A DNA stretch of 64,000 bases from Burkholderia stagnalis (GTDB taxonomy: Bacteria; Pseudomonadota; Gammaproteobacteria; Burkholderiales; Burkholderiaceae), in contig NZ_CADESW010000014.1 in NCBI RefSeq assembly GCF_902830275.1, positions 62,001-126,000 on the forward strand, in the 5' to 3' direction. Both the position numbers and the translations under genes were made by a program. Within the stretch, counting starts at the first letter, position 1; each line of letters starts with the position of its first letter. The notes under the pieces are model-generated. The model was not told the origin of the DNA. It saw nothing but the letters and a program-made list of their open reading frames with translations, and did no database searches. Below, piece after piece: positions 1 to 13,917 of this stretch.

Positions 1-321
1 GTCGCGGGCGGCGGGCCGGACCTGCCGGTCGCGGACGCGCCGGGCCTCGGCACGGAGATCGCAACCGGCCGCGACTGGGTGCTCGGCGTGCGCCCGGAGC
101 ACATGACGCCGCAGCCGGGCGTGCCGCATGCCACACTGCCGGTCGATTCGTGCGAACTGCTCGGCGCGGACAACCTCGTGCACGGCCGCTGGGGCGCGCA
201 CGACGTCGCGGTGCGCCTGCCGCACGCGGACCGCCCCGCGCGCGGCACGGCGCTCGCGGTCGCGCTGCCCGCGCACCGGCTGCATTTCTTCGATCCCGAG
301 ACCGGCAAGCGCGCCGGCTGA
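1..321 (+). CDS. ugpC: UgpC, glycerol-3-phosphate ABC transporter ATPase (3' part)
   Basis: The reading frame is open from the first base, so only the last 106 residues are present and the Walker motifs lie outside the window. The visible part is the C-terminal TOBE/MOP-like regulatory region typical of CUT1-family ATPases; it contains the characteristic GVRPEHM motif near residue 30 of the fragment. The family energises import of sn-glycerol-3-phosphate and glycerophosphodiesters at the inner membrane. The identity rests mainly on the glycerophosphodiesterase gene that starts 20 bases downstream, as in ugpBAECQ operons; another CUT1 sugar ATPase would look similar in this fragment. Confidence 0.8.
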   Translation, partial: VAGGGPDLPVADAPGLGTEIATGRDWVLGVRPEHMTPQPGVPHATLPVDSCELLGADNLVHGRWGAHDVAVRLPHADRPARGTALAVALPAHRLHFFDPETGKRAG

Positions 322-341
322 ATCCGCTGCGAGGCCTACTG

Positions 342-1115
342 ATGACTTTCCGCCCTGACTGGCCCTATCCGCGCGTCGTCGCCCATCGCGGCGGCGGCGC
401 GCTCGCGCCGGAGAACACGCTCGCCGCGCTCGCCGAAGGCGCGCGGCGCGGACACGCGATGGTCGAATTCGACGCGAAGCTGTCGGCCGACGACGTGACC
501 TTCCTGCTGCACGACGACACGGTCGACCGGACCTCGAACGGCCAAGGGCCGGCGGCGACAATGCGCTATGCGGAACTCGCGGCGCTCGACGCCGGCGCGT
601 GGTTCGACGCGCGCTTCGCGGGCGAGCGGATGCCGACGTTGGAAGCGGCAGCGGCGCGCTGCATCGCGCTCGGGCTGGCGGCGAACGTCGAGATCAAGCC
701 GTGCCCGGGCCGCGAGCGCGAGACCGGGCGGCGCGTGGCCGCGGATGCCGCGGCGCATTGGCGCGGCGCCGCGGTGCCGCCGCTGCTGTCGTCGTTTTCG
801 TTCGATGCGCTGCAGCATGCGCGCGAGGCCGCACCGGGCCTGCCGCGCGGGATGCTGTACGAGGCCGTGCCGGACGACTGGCGTGCGCAGGTGGTCGATG
901 CGCTCGGCTGCGTGTCGCTGCATGCGGACCACACGCGGCTCGACGAGCCGCTGGTGCGCGCGATCAAGGCGGCCGGGCTGCGGATCCTCGTCTATACGGT
1001 CAACGACCTCGAACGGGCGCGGCAGCTCGTGAGCTGGGGCGTCGACGCGGTCTGCACGGACCGCATCGACCTGATCGGCCCGCACGCGCTGGATGCGATC
1101 GTGCAGCGCGCATGA
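342..1115 (+). CDS. ugpQ: UgpQ, glycerophosphodiester phosphodiesterase
   Basis: 257 residues, the usual length for cytosolic UgpQ. It hydrolyses glycerophosphodiesters to glycerol-3-phosphate and an alcohol. The GDPD signature is intact: HRGG at residues 15-18, PENT at 23-26, the metal-binding pair E42 and D44 in VEFD, and H57 in LLHDD; EIK follows in the middle of the protein. There is no signal peptide, consistent with a cytoplasmic enzyme acting on substrate brought in by the Ugp transporter. The ATG at 342 was chosen because it lies just after the ugpC stop and gives a family-sized protein; a longer frame upstream only reads through ugpC in another phase. Confidence 0.92.
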   Translation: MTFRPDWPYPRVVAHRGGGALAPENTLAALAEGARRGHAMVEFDAKLSADDVTFLLHDDTVDRTSNGQGPAATMRYAELAALDAGAWFDARFAGERMPTLEAAAARCIALGLAANVEIKPCPGRERETGRRVAADAAAHWRGAAVPPLLSSFSFDALQHAREAAPGLPRGMLYEAVPDDWRAQVVDALGCVSLHADHTRLDEPLVRAIKAAGLRILVYTVNDLERARQLVSWGVDAVCTDRIDLIGPHALDAIVQRA

Positions 1116-1159
1116 TCGGCAACGATGGCTCGGAAACGAGCCTGACGCGAAAAAATCGA

Positions 1160-1190
1160 CGCCCCGGCGGCCTTCCGTCCGGGGCGTTTT
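1160..1190 (+). terminator. Rho-independent terminator after ugpQ
   Basis: A perfect 8-bp stem (CGCCCCGG at 1160-1167 with CCGGGGCG at 1179-1186) closes an 11-base loop and is followed by TTTT. A run of A just before the stem means it may also serve the convergent porin gene on the other strand. Confidence 0.8.
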
Positions 1191-1269
1191 GCATCGTGGG
1201 GCGTTACGCCAGGAAAAATCCGCTACAAATTGCAGCAGGATTAACCATTCCCCAAATATTCGACTACGC

Positions 1270-2001
1270 TTAGAAGCGGTAGCCGACGTTCAGGTAGGTG
1301 ACGATCGGGTTGAGCGAGATCTTCGCCTTCGACGTCTCGGTCAGGGTGCCGACCTGGGTCCGCTTGGCGGTCGTGAAGGTGGCGGTGACACTCACCGGGA
1401 TGTACGAGATCGACAGGCCGGCGAACCAGTGATCGGTAAAGTTGTACGTGAAGCCGGCGTTGAAGACGGGCGCCCATTGGTTGCTGGTCTGTGCGCTGGT
1501 CGGGCCGCCGAGCACGCCGTTCTCGAACGCGCCGTTCGTGATCTTCGCGCCGGTGAACCACACGTAGGTCGCACCGATGCCGACATACGGCCGGAATTTG
1601 GCGTTGGCGTCGTTGAAGTGGTAGCGAAGCAATACCGCGGGGCTCCACTGGTATGCACGGCCGAGTACGCCGAACTTTTCGAACTGACCCTTGCCGGTGA
1701 TGTCGAACTTCGGCGGGATCCCCATGACGAGCTCGGTGGAGATGTGGTCGGTGACGAAGTAGCCGGCTGCCAGCCCAAACGTATCGGCGTCGTTGATGCC
1801 GGCGCCGGTGTTGGGAATCGACTGGTTGACGGGCGTGCCGCCGACGCCGTACAGGAATAGCGGGTCGCTGCTGTCCTGTGGCGACAGGTGCAGCCAGCCG
1901 GTGCTGACGTAGAAGCTACCTGCGGATTGCGCATGTGCCGCACTGCCCGCAAACGTGAATGCGAGCGCTGCGGCCCCCGTAATGGCCAGTTTTCGTTTCA
2001 T
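1270..2001 (-). CDS. OmpW-family outer membrane protein
   Basis: 243 residues with a clear Sec signal peptide (MKRK, a hydrophobic Ala/Leu core, then AHAQ as the cleavage site near residue 25). The mature part is rich in alternating aromatic strands and ends in YRF, the C-terminal Phe used for BAM-dependent outer-membrane insertion. OmpW proteins are eight-stranded barrels with a hydrophobic lateral channel for small nonpolar solutes. The start at 2001 is preceded by GGAGGAGA at ideal spacing; an 18-residue upstream extension is possible in frame but has no such site. The gene stands alone, convergent with ugpQ. Confidence 0.85.
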   Translation of the reverse strand: MKRKLAITGAAALAFTFAGSAAHAQSAGSFYVSTGWLHLSPQDSSDPLFLYGVGGTPVNQSIPNTGAGINDADTFGLAAGYFVTDHISTELVMGIPPKFDITGKGQFEKFGVLGRAYQWSPAVLLRYHFNDANAKFRPYVGIGATYVWFTGAKITNGAFENGVLGGPTSAQTSNQWAPVFNAGFTYNFTDHWFAGLSISYIPVSVTATFTTAKRTQVGTLTETSKAKISLNPIVTYLNVGYRF

Positions 2002-2029
2002 TGTGTCTCCTCCGATCATAGGCGTGCTC

Positions 2030-2059
2030 ATTATGACGACTGCGTTTAAAACCAAACAA
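2030..2059 (-). promoter_or_regulatory. Candidate sigma-70 promoter for the OmpW gene
   Basis: On the minus strand TTGTTT (2059-2054) and CATAAT (2035-2030) are separated by 18 bases, about 30 bases before the start codon. Identified by inspection only. Confidence 0.4.
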
Positions 2060-2192
2060 GCTCGTAAGTTAGAGTTTTCTCCCTAGGATTCGCACGACCG
2101 TACGTTTCAGCGCCGCGGGCGAAAGGATTCTACGCAAGTGCGCTTCATCGGACCTTCGGGTATTTCCTAACGCGATCAAACGGACATTCAGC

Positions 2193-2906
2193 ATGGCACG
2201 GTTAGCACGACTCTACGTTCCCGACCAGCCGCAGCACGTGATACTGCGCGGCCTGGATCAGCAACCCGCGTTCGTCGACGACCAGGACTACGAACTCTTC
2301 ATCGATTGTCTGAAGGCCGCGGCGCGCGATCATCACCTGGCGGTGCACGCGTACGTGCTGCTGCCGCGCCAGGTGCAGCTTCTCGTGACGCCGAGCGACG
2401 AGGCCAGCCTGCCGAAAGCGATGCAGGCGGTCGGGCGCCGCTACGTCGCACACTTCAACCGGCGCTATTCGCGGCGCGGCACCCTCTGGGAAGGCCGCTA
2501 CCGCGCGACGGTGATCGAGGGCGAGCGGTATTTCCTGCTCGCGAGCCGGGTAGTCGAGCTCAGCCCGGTGCGCGCGCAGCTGGCCGCCACCCCCGACGCC
2601 TACCGCTGGTCGAGCTACCGGCACCACATCGGGCTCACGGTCGACAGCCTGATCACCGACCATCCGCTCTACTGGGCGCTCGGCAATACGCCGTTCGAGC
2701 GCCAGCGCGCGTACAAGGAGCTGTGCGAGCAGCCGCTCGACGAGCGGCAGGCCGACCAGCTGCAGCAGGCGACGCTGAAGGGCTGGGTGCTCGGCGGCGA
2801 CACCTACCGCGAATGGGCGGCCCGCACCGCGAACCGGCGCGTATCGCCGCTGCCGCGCGGGCGCCCTCGCAAGGTGCGTGAGAATACGCCGCCGATCCAG
2901 CAATAG
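2193..2906 (+). CDS. Y1-transposase/RAYT-like protein lacking catalytic residues
   Basis: 237 residues with the overall plan of REP-associated tyrosine transposases: N-terminal start with IL-RG (HVILRGLDQ), an HAYVLLP block, FNRRYSRRGTLWEGRY, then a SPVRA block. In active members the HAYVLLP block continues with NHVHLL, the metal-binding HUH pair; here the sequence is RQVQLL, both histidines being Gln (read directly at about 2371-2382). The position of the catalytic Tyr before the NPxRA motif reads VVELSPVRA, so Tyr is Val. The protein therefore probably binds but does not cut DNA. It is a stand-alone gene with its own terminator, 290 bases upstream of gltB. The C-terminal tail is basic (RGRPRK, AT-hook-like). 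Confidence 0.75.
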   Translation: MARLARLYVPDQPQHVILRGLDQQPAFVDDQDYELFIDCLKAAARDHHLAVHAYVLLPRQVQLLVTPSDEASLPKAMQAVGRRYVAHFNRRYSRRGTLWEGRYRATVIEGERYFLLASRVVELSPVRAQLAATPDAYRWSSYRHHIGLTVDSLITDHPLYWALGNTPFERQRAYKELCEQPLDERQADQLQQATLKGWVLGGDTYREWAARTANRRVSPLPRGRPRKVRENTPPIQQ

Positions 2907-2928
2907 ACGCTGGCAGGCAGGCGAACAG

Positions 2929-2955
2929 GCGGCGCCGCGGGCGCCGCTTCTTTTT
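2929..2955 (+). terminator. Rho-independent terminator after the RAYT-like gene
   Basis: Perfect 8-bp stem GCGGCGCC (2929-2936) with GGCGCCGC (2940-2947), three-base loop, followed by TTCTTTTT. Confidence 0.85.
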
Positions 2956-3035
2956 GCACCAAAACGATACGGCCCCAATAAAACGGCACCAGATCGATGC
3001 ATTTGTTTAATTGGGGTTCGATCATCGAGTTTTTG

Positions 3036-3065
3036 TTGCTATTCCATTGATTCGTCGCGTATATT
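3036..3065 (+). promoter_or_regulatory. Candidate promoter for gltBD
   Basis: TTGCTA (3036-3041) and TATATT (3060-3065) with an 18-base spacer, in the AT-richest part of the gap before gltB. About 130 bases of leader would follow. Inspection only. Confidence 0.3.
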
Positions 3066-3196
3066 CCGAATTCCGGTGGCCGGGCGAAGCATGCCTGACC
3101 CACCGTCGGCCGCGCCGCGTCCTGCCGGGAGGCGGGAAGCGCGGCAACAAGAAAATGGTTTAACGGCCCTCGAGGCCCCTTTACGACGGTGTCCCC

Positions 3197-7900
<4,704 letters not shown>

Positions 7901-7989
7901 GCGACGAACGACACAGCAGAGGCCGCGCGCGCCTGACCATCAGGCCGCGCGGCTCCCCCACCCGATACACGGAATCAGAAGAGCACCTT

Positions 7990-9456
7990 ATGGGCAAGGC
8001 AACCGGTTTTCTGGAGTTCGAACGCCGCCACGAGGCGTACGAAGCACCGCTCACGCGCGTGAAGCACTACAAGGAATTCGTCCAGGCGCTGTCCGACGCG
8101 GACGCGAAGGTGCAGGGCGCGCGCTGCATGGATTGCGGCATCCCGTTCTGCAACAACGGCTGTCCGGTCAACAACATCATCCCGGACTTCAACGACCTGG
8201 TGTATCGCCAGGACTGGCGTCAGGCGATCGAGGTCCTGCACTCGACCAACAATTTCCCGGAGTTCACGGGCCGCATCTGCCCGGCGCCGTGCGAGGCCGC
8301 GTGCACGCTCGGGATCAACGACGACCCGGTCGGCATCAAGTCGATCGAGCACGCGATCATCGACAAGGCGTGGGCGGAAGGCTGGGTTGCGCCGCAGCCG
8401 CCCGCGCACAAGACGGGCAAGAAGGTCGCGGTGGTCGGCTCGGGCCCCGCGGGCCTCGCGGCCGCGCAGCAGCTCGCGCGCGCCGGCCATGACGTGACGG
8501 TGTTCGAGAAGAGCGACCGGATCGGCGGCCTGCTGCGCTACGGGATCCCCGACTTCAAGCTCGAGAAGTGGCTGATCGACCGCCGGATGCGCCAGATGGA
8601 GGCGGAAGGCGTGACGTTCCGCACCAGCGTGTTCATCGGCAAGGATGCGCTGCCGGATTCGATCGGCAACATGGCGAAGGAAACCCTCTCGCCGGAGACG
8701 CTGAAGGAAGAATTCGACGCGGTCGTGATCGCGGGCGGGTCGGAAACGCCGCGCGATCTGCCGGCACCGGGCCGCGAGCTGGCCGGCATTCATTTCGCGA
8801 TGGATTTCCTGCCGCAGCAGAACCGCGTGAATGCCGGCGACAAGCTGGCCGACCAACTGCTTGCGAAGGGCAAGCACGTCGTCGTGATCGGCGGCGGCGA
8901 TACGGGCTCGGACTGCGTCGGCACGTCGAACCGTCACGGCGCGAAGGGCGTCACGCAGTTCGAGCTGCTGCCGCAGCCGCCGGAAGAGGAAAACAAGCCG
9001 CTCGTGTGGCCGTACTGGCCGATCAAGCTGCGCACGTCGTCGTCGCACGAGGAAGGCTGCGAGCGTGACTGGGCAGTCGCGACCAAGCGCTTCGAAGGCC
9101 GCAACGGCAAGGTCGAGAAGCTGATCGCGGCGCGCGTCGAGTGGAAGGACGGCAAGATGCAGGAAGTGCCGGATTCGGAGTTTGAGATCAAGGCCGATCT
9201 CGTGCTGCTCGCGATGGGCTTCACGCAGCCGGCCGCGCAGGTGCTCGAGGCGTTCGGCGTCGCGAAGGACGCGCGCGGCAATGCGCGTGCGGCGACCGAA
9301 GGCGATCGCGCGTACTACACGTCGGTCGACAAGGTGTTCGCGGCGGGCGACATGCGCCGCGGCCAGTCGCTCGTCGTGTGGGCGATCCGCGAAGGCCGCC
9401 AGTGTGCGCGGTCGGTCGATGCGTATCTGATGGGGCATTCGGAACTGCCGCGCTGA
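7990..9456 (+). CDS. gltD: Glutamate synthase, small subunit
   Basis: 488 residues, family-typical. It takes electrons from NADPH through FAD and iron-sulphur clusters and passes them to GltB. N-terminal cysteine clusters are present ([18 protein letters not shown] and [10 protein letters not shown]), followed by the FAD-binding [10 protein letters not shown] near residue 155 and the NADPH-binding [11 protein letters not shown] near residue 300. The ATG at 7990 begins MGKATGF, as in other GltD proteins. Last gene of the operon, followed by a terminator. Confidence 0.97.
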   Translation: MGKATGFLEFERRHEAYEAPLTRVKHYKEFVQALSDADAKVQGARCMDCGIPFCNNGCPVNNIIPDFNDLVYRQDWRQAIEVLHSTNNFPEFTGRICPAPCEAACTLGINDDPVGIKSIEHAIIDKAWAEGWVAPQPPAHKTGKKVAVVGSGPAGLAAAQQLARAGHDVTVFEKSDRIGGLLRYGIPDFKLEKWLIDRRMRQMEAEGVTFRTSVFIGKDALPDSIGNMAKETLSPETLKEEFDAVVIAGGSETPRDLPAPGRELAGIHFAMDFLPQQNRVNAGDKLADQLLAKGKHVVVIGGGDTGSDCVGTSNRHGAKGVTQFELLPQPPEEENKPLVWPYWPIKLRTSSSHEEGCERDWAVATKRFEGRNGKVEKLIAARVEWKDGKMQEVPDSEFEIKADLVLLAMGFTQPAAQVLEAFGVAKDARGNARAATEGDRAYYTSVDKVFAAGDMRRGQSLVVWAIREGRQCARSVDAYLMGHSELPR

Positions 9457-9486
9457 ACGTAGTTCGCTGGTAGTCGTCGTATCAGG

Positions 9487-9517
9487 CCGGGCGTCCGAAA
9501 GGGCGCCCGGTTTCTTT
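9487..9517 (+). terminator. Rho-independent terminator after gltD
   Basis: Stem CCGGGCG (9487-9493) with CGCCCGG (9504-9510) followed by TTTCTTT. Confidence 0.8.
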
Positions 9518-9580
9518 GCTGAATCGACGGCAAGACCGCTGACCGACGACATGCGGCCCAATGATTGCTGGCGAATGACG

Positions 9581-9955
9581 TTATTGCGTCGGCTTTGTCG
9601 GCTCGAGAGGGAGCTTTTGAATTTTCCCGAAACCCGTGATGCGGCGGTCGCAATCGATCGTCGCTCCGTAGTTTCCTTCGCGTGACTTCAGATCGAATGC
9701 CCACCAGCCGAGCTTGTCGGGATAATACCGGGGCTTTCCGATGAATTCGACTTCGTTCAGCTGAACGCCTTGTTCTTTGGCGAATGCGAGAATTTTTGCC
9801 TCGAGCTCTCTGGCCGGAGCATCAGGGCAACTACCTTCGTCCCTCTCGTATCTGGCAATTCCAACGATGATGAGAAACAACAAGACCAGAGCGATGGCCG
9901 TTGCGACAAGAATAATTACGAGGCGAACGATGTAACGAGTGATTGTTGAGATCAT
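9581..9955 (-). CDS. Hypothetical single-pass membrane protein
   Basis: 124 residues. The N-terminus holds one long hydrophobic segment (about residues 8-34, rich in Ile, Val and Leu) after a short R-containing head, so an inner-membrane anchor or uncleaved signal with the rest periplasmic. The soluble part carries two Cys (DEGSCPD and TIDCDRR) that could pair, and a WWAFD motif. No family recognised. The gene is clearly AT-richer than its flanks and is the last of three consecutive minus-strand genes (11144 to 9581) that may be one transcript; the gap to the preceding gene is 65 bases. Confidence 0.55.
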   Translation of the reverse strand: MISTITRYIVRLVIILVATAIALVLLFLIIVGIARYERDEGSCPDAPARELEAKILAFAKEQGVQLNEVEFIGKPRYYPDKLGWWAFDLKSREGNYGATIDCDRRITGFGKIQKLPLEPTKPTQ

Positions 9956-10020
9956 GGTCGTTTTGGGGAGGCTCTGTACATGAGGTAGCGATCAAGCTTG
10001 AAAATCCTCGTTAGTTGAGC

Positions 10021-10308
10021 CTACCGGAGCCTCGGGCGCATGAGTCCGCCGAACGATGGCCGGTGAACTGCTTGAGGCGGACGCGTTTCTGCGTTCCGGA
10101 CGGGCCTTTGACCAGAGAATGAAATTTCCTTCTCGCCATCGAAGTAGATTTGATAGTCAGTGTGGCCAAGTGCGGAGCCGATTTCTCGCAAAATGGTGGT
10201 CATCCATTCTTGCAGGAACGGTCGGTTGGAGCGGTCGGCATCGAATTTGTCCGGATTCAATGTGTAGGAGCCAACGAACCGATAGGTGTTGTCTTCCAGC
10301 ATCGTCAA
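10021..10308 (-). CDS. Hypothetical protein
   Basis: 95 residues, no signal peptide or membrane segment. The first 70 residues are mixed alpha/beta in look, with acidic and aromatic residues; the last 25 are basic and proline-rich, which might mark a shifted frame or a degenerate end. The start ATG overlaps the stop region of the preceding gene by four bases (10305-10308), strong evidence for translational coupling with it. No family recognised; a partner or immunity-like role for the upstream exported protein is only a guess. Confidence 0.5.
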   Translation of the reverse strand: MTMLEDNTYRFVGSYTLNPDKFDADRSNRPFLQEWMTTILREIGSALGHTDYQIYFDGEKEISFSGQRPVRNAETRPPQAVHRPSFGGLMRPRLR

Positions 10309-11144
10309 TTTTCCTCGAACGTGCCCCGAGACGCGCCCACAGTCGTGGCGGACCAGAAGTCTTGCGCGCCGTGGCTAAAGACGTTCGTGCTGAACGGTCC
10401 GTCGATCGGATAAGTGCCCGCACCATATCCAGGATTATCTATGCTTGCCCGGATCAACTCGAAATCCGAGACTCCCATTCTTAGATTCATGGACTCAAGA
10501 TTGAGTGATCTGCGCTCCCCATTTCCGAAAACCCAATAATAGACAGCTCCAATGAACATGAATGGGCTTCCGTAAAGTTGAAATTCTGATATGGGGCGAA
10601 TTCCATTCAGCTGGTTCGCGTAGATGCCGAATAACGTCGATACGTCGGCATGGCCTAACGCGACGTTGAGATTATACGAATTTGCGCCAGGGAAGTGCTT
10701 GTAGCCGCCTCTCGCAAGCCATCCGGTAAATTCACCAAATAAAGTTAATTGATTTTGCCAAAATAGCACATTTCGACTCTCGAACAGAAATTGAAAGAAT
10801 TCCTCTGTCGTGGCAATCATGTCGCCATAGTCTGCATTATTGAAAATCTCAGTGGCGGAGCAATATCTGCCGAAGCACAGGAGCTTTGGATAGCCGAGCG
10901 AGGCCTCTGACATTGCCCCTCCACCGCCAACCTTGCCGGAAAAGCCGTCGAGACTTGGTAGACGTGGCGCAGTGACTGAAATCGACGGCATCGCATCGGA
11001 TTGTGCGGAACATGTTGAGTGTTTCAATAACGCGATGAGGGGGAGGGCTGTCGAGCTTGCTAAAAATCGCCGTCTTTCTCGATGGTGTCGCGTTTGTGCA
11101 ATTCTCTCAGTATTTTCAGGTGCTGACGAATCTCGATCTGTCAT
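10305..11144 (-). CDS. Hypothetical exported protein with Tat-like leader
   Basis: 279 residues from the ATG at 11144, which has GAGGG seven bases upstream; in-frame starts further up to 11228 lack a good site. After a polar head comes RRRFLASS and a hydrophobic stretch ending CSAQ, resembling a twin-arginine signal peptide, so export in folded form is plausible. The mature part is rich in Phe, Tyr, Gly and Asn and contains GKVGGGG soon after the leader. I do not recognise a family. AT-richer than the neighbouring core genes, with Asn and Ile codons unusual here, suggesting later acquisition. Coupled to the 95-residue gene by a four-base overlap. Confidence 0.55.
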   Translation of the reverse strand: MTDRDSSAPENTERIAQTRHHRERRRFLASSTALPLIALLKHSTCSAQSDAMPSISVTAPRLPSLDGFSGKVGGGGAMSEASLGYPKLLCFGRYCSATEIFNNADYGDMIATTEEFFQFLFESRNVLFWQNQLTLFGEFTGWLARGGYKHFPGANSYNLNVALGHADVSTLFGIYANQLNGIRPISEFQLYGSPFMFIGAVYYWVFGNGERRSLNLESMNLRMGVSDFELIRASIDNPGYGAGTYPIDGPFSTNVFSHGAQDFWSATTVGASRGTFEEN

Positions 11145-11860
11145 TTTCAACCCTCGTACCGTTCTTGATTTTGGAAATTGTTCGTTATCCGAAATTTTGA
11201 ACATCAACTTTTGTTGCCTTTGACGCAAGGAGGCTCACCCATCATTCCAGAGATAGCGGTGATGCGACATCCTTCGATCCGCATGCTTTCGAGGATCTTT
11301 CGCGAAAGCTCGCGGCACGACATTCAAATATCCGGGGGCTGCTCCGATTGCCTGCGAGCCTTATCCAGAACGGCAAGCCGACCCTGTCAGGGTAAAGATA
11401 GGTGTTTGGTAGCGGTGAGCGCGGAACGAATGGACTAAGCAAAGCGACGAAAATGAGAGCATCACTCCTTGGCCTATATGCGCCACCAACAACGTTTCGG
11501 AATGTCAAAGAGAGCGGGTTCGTTCGCAATCGTGTCGACGTTTTAGCGGATCGCTTGACCGAACCGGCACGTGCGTATCTTGACATCGGTTGGCTGGCCG
11601 GTCGCGCCACATTCGTCGTATTGCCGGTGAGGTGCCTCGACACGCATGTCATGTGGTCGACAATCATCGCGTCGCCGTCCGCGTCCTCGGCCTCGCCGCA
11701 TTTTCGCGAAGCGTCGCCTAACCTGATGACATCCGGTGGCGATTTTTCATCAACTCAATTCCTTTCGTTTTGTAATAATCCTTGCGAATTGTCATATCAT
11801 GTCGCCCTCCGAGCCGCGCAACGCGGCCAACATGACCGACCCCGTTTAAAAGGACACTGG
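11145..11860. other. Gene-poor interval of about 0.7 kb
   Basis: No convincing gene. Open frames of 86-141 codons exist on both strands, but none has a start signal, conserved look or recognised family, and the longest plus-strand frame simply runs into the symporter gene. Composition is AT-richer than the core. The last 60 bases should hold the promoter of the downstream symporter gene. Confidence 0.5.
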
Positions 11861-13348
11861 ATGGAAGCACTCGCAAGTGGGCTGATCGACGCCGTCAACG
11901 GCGTGTTGTGGAACTACGTGCTGATCGCGCTGCTGCTCGGCGCGGGCGCGTGGTTCACGCTGCGGTTCCGGATGATCCAGCTGAAGGCGCTGTTCCTCAG
12001 CATGAAGCTGGTCGGCAGCAAGGGCGAGCCGGGCAGCATCTCGTCGTTCCAGGCGTTCGCGACCGGGCTCGCGAGCCGCGTCGGCACCGGCAACATCGCC
12101 GGCGTTGCGGTTGCGCTGACGGTCGGCGGGCCGGGCGCTATCTTCTGGATGTGGATGACGGCGCTCGTCGGCATGTCGTCCGCGTTCGTCGAGGCGACGC
12201 TCGCGCAGATCTTCAAGGTGTCGCACCACGACGGCACCTATCGCGGCGGCCCCGCGTACTACATCCAGACTGGCCTGCGCTCGCGCGGCTTCGGCGTGCT
12301 GTTCTCGCTGTCGCTGATCCTCGCGTTCGGCTTCGTGTTCAACGCGGTGCAGGCCAACGCGATCGCCGATGCGTTCCACACGTCGTTCGGCTGGAACCGC
12401 GCGACGGTCGGCCTCGGCCTCGTGCTGCTCACCGCGCCGATCATCTTCGGCGGCATCCGCCGGATCGCGACCGTCGCGCAGGTAATCGTGCCGCTGATGG
12501 CGATCGGCTATCTCGCGCTCGCGGTGTACGCGGTCGCGACCCATATCGCGTTGGTGCCGGACGTGATCGCGCTGATCGTGAAGAGCGCGTTCGGCCTCGA
12601 GCAGGCGGCCGGCGGCCTGACCGGTTATGCGGTCAGCCAGGCGGTCGCGATGGGCGTGAAGCGCGGGCTGTTCTCGAACGAAGCCGGCATGGGCAGCGCA
12701 CCGAACGCGGCGGCGACGGCCAGCACCCGGCATCCGGTCGTGCAGGGGCTGATCCAGATGCTCGGCGTGTTTGTCGATACGATCGTGATCTGCAGCGCGA
12801 CCGCCTTCGTGATCCTGTTGTCGGGCCAGTACGAGATCGGCACCGGCATGCAAGGCGCGGCCCTGACGCAGCGCGCGATCGCAAGCCATGTCGGCGACTG
12901 GGGCGCGATCTACATGGCGGTCGCGATCTTCTTCTTCGCGTACTCGTCGGTGATCGGCAACTACGCGTATGCGGAGGGCAACGTCGACTTCATCACGAAG
13001 CGGCGCGGCGTGCTGCCGCTGTTTCGCATCGCGGTGCTCGGGATGGTGATGTTCGGCAGCGTCGGCCAGCTGCCGCTCGTGTGGGCGATGGCCGACACCA
13101 GCATGGGCCTGATGGCGATCATCAACCTGGTCGCGATCCTCGCGCTCGGCAAGTACGCGCATGCGGCGTGGCGCGATTACCGCCGCCAGCGCGCCGCGGG
13201 CGTCGCCGATCCGGTGTTCACGCGCAATACGATTCCCGAACTCGCGCGCGTGCTGCCGAAGGACGTCTGGGGCGAGCACGGCCCGCTGCCGCAGCGTCCG
13301 GCGGCCATGCCGGAAACCCGTGTCGCGACGAGCGTCGCGGCCAACTGA
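11861..13348 (+). CDS. Sodium:alanine/glycine symporter (AGCS family)
   Basis: 495 residues, typical of AGCS transporters that bring in Ala or Gly with Na+. Around ten hydrophobic segments are visible. Diagnostic stretches are SFQAFATGLASRVGTGNIAG near residue 65 (the family signature), YRGGPAYYIQ near 128 and FSNEAGMGSAPNAAATA near 270. AAGGAC lies just before the ATG at 11861. The next gene starts two bases after its stop. Confidence 0.92.
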   Translation: MEALASGLIDAVNGVLWNYVLIALLLGAGAWFTLRFRMIQLKALFLSMKLVGSKGEPGSISSFQAFATGLASRVGTGNIAGVAVALTVGGPGAIFWMWMTALVGMSSAFVEATLAQIFKVSHHDGTYRGGPAYYIQTGLRSRGFGVLFSLSLILAFGFVFNAVQANAIADAFHTSFGWNRATVGLGLVLLTAPIIFGGIRRIATVAQVIVPLMAIGYLALAVYAVATHIALVPDVIALIVKSAFGLEQAAGGLTGYAVSQAVAMGVKRGLFSNEAGMGSAPNAAATASTRHPVVQGLIQMLGVFVDTIVICSATAFVILLSGQYEIGTGMQGAALTQRAIASHVGDWGAIYMAVAIFFFAYSSVIGNYAYAEGNVDFITKRRGVLPLFRIAVLGMVMFGSVGQLPLVWAMADTSMGLMAIINLVAILALGKYAHAAWRDYRRQRAAGVADPVFTRNTIPELARVLPKDVWGEHGPLPQRPAAMPETRVATSVAAN

Positions 13349-13350
13349 CC

Positions 13351-13917
13351 ATGGACGGCGACCGGCTCCGTGCATTCGTCGCGCTGATGCCCGATGCGGC
13401 GTCGCGCGACGCGCTGCACGCGTTGCCGGTCGCACGCGGCGCGCGGCGCACGCACGCCGACCACCTGCACGTGACGCTCGCGTTTCTCGGTGCGATCGAG
13501 CGCGGCGCGTGCGATGCGCTGGCCGCGCGGCTGCCCGGGCTCGCGGCCGCGCATGCGCTGCCGCTGCAGGCCGTCGAGCGGCTCGCGTGGTGGCCGAGCC
13601 TGCCGAAGGCGCGCCTGATCGTCGCGGAGCTGGGCGTCGAGCCGGCGCTGGTCGCGCTGAACGACGCACTCGTGGCGGCATTGCGGGATCTCGGCCTGCC
13701 GACCGATCGCCGCCCGTTCCGGCCGCACGTCACGCTCGCGCGGCTGCCGCACTATGCGGTCGGGCAACCGGCGCACGGCGGCGCGTTGCATGAACCGGTC
13801 ACGCTGCATTTCGATGCGCTCACGCTGTTCGAAAGCCAGTTGTCGCACGAGGGCGTGTCGCATCGGCCGATCGTGTCGGCGCCGGTTGCGCTGGCGGATG
13901 CGGGGGACCGGGAGTAG
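13351..13917 (+). CDS. thpR: RNA 2',3'-cyclic phosphodiesterase (2'-5' RNA ligase family)
   Basis: 188 residues. Two HxTx motifs, the hallmark of the 2H phosphoesterase fold, are present: HVTLAFLG at residues 40-47 and HVTLAR from residue 126. Family members open 2',3'-cyclic phosphate ends of RNA and can join tRNA halves in vitro. The gene starts two bases after the symporter stop, so the pair is probably cotranscribed although no functional link is apparent. Confidence 0.9.
   Translation: MDGDRLRAFVALMPDAASRDALHALPVARGARRTHADHLHVTLAFLGAIERGACDALAARLPGLAAAHALPLQAVERLAWWPSLPKARLIVAELGVEPALVALNDALVAALRDLGLPTDRRPFRPHVTLARLPHYAVGQPAHGGALHEPVTLHFDALTLFESQLSHEGVSHRPIVSAPVALADAGDRE

Noticed and set aside
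11242-11667. 141-codon minus-strand frame in the gene-poor interval
   Set aside because: No start signal, no recognisable motif; considered as an insertion-sequence remnant but no transposase block or terminal repeats could be seen.
11846-13681. 611-codon minus-strand frame opposite the symporter
   Set aside because: Shadow of the symporter and thpR genes; Arg/Ala/His-rich, no start signal.
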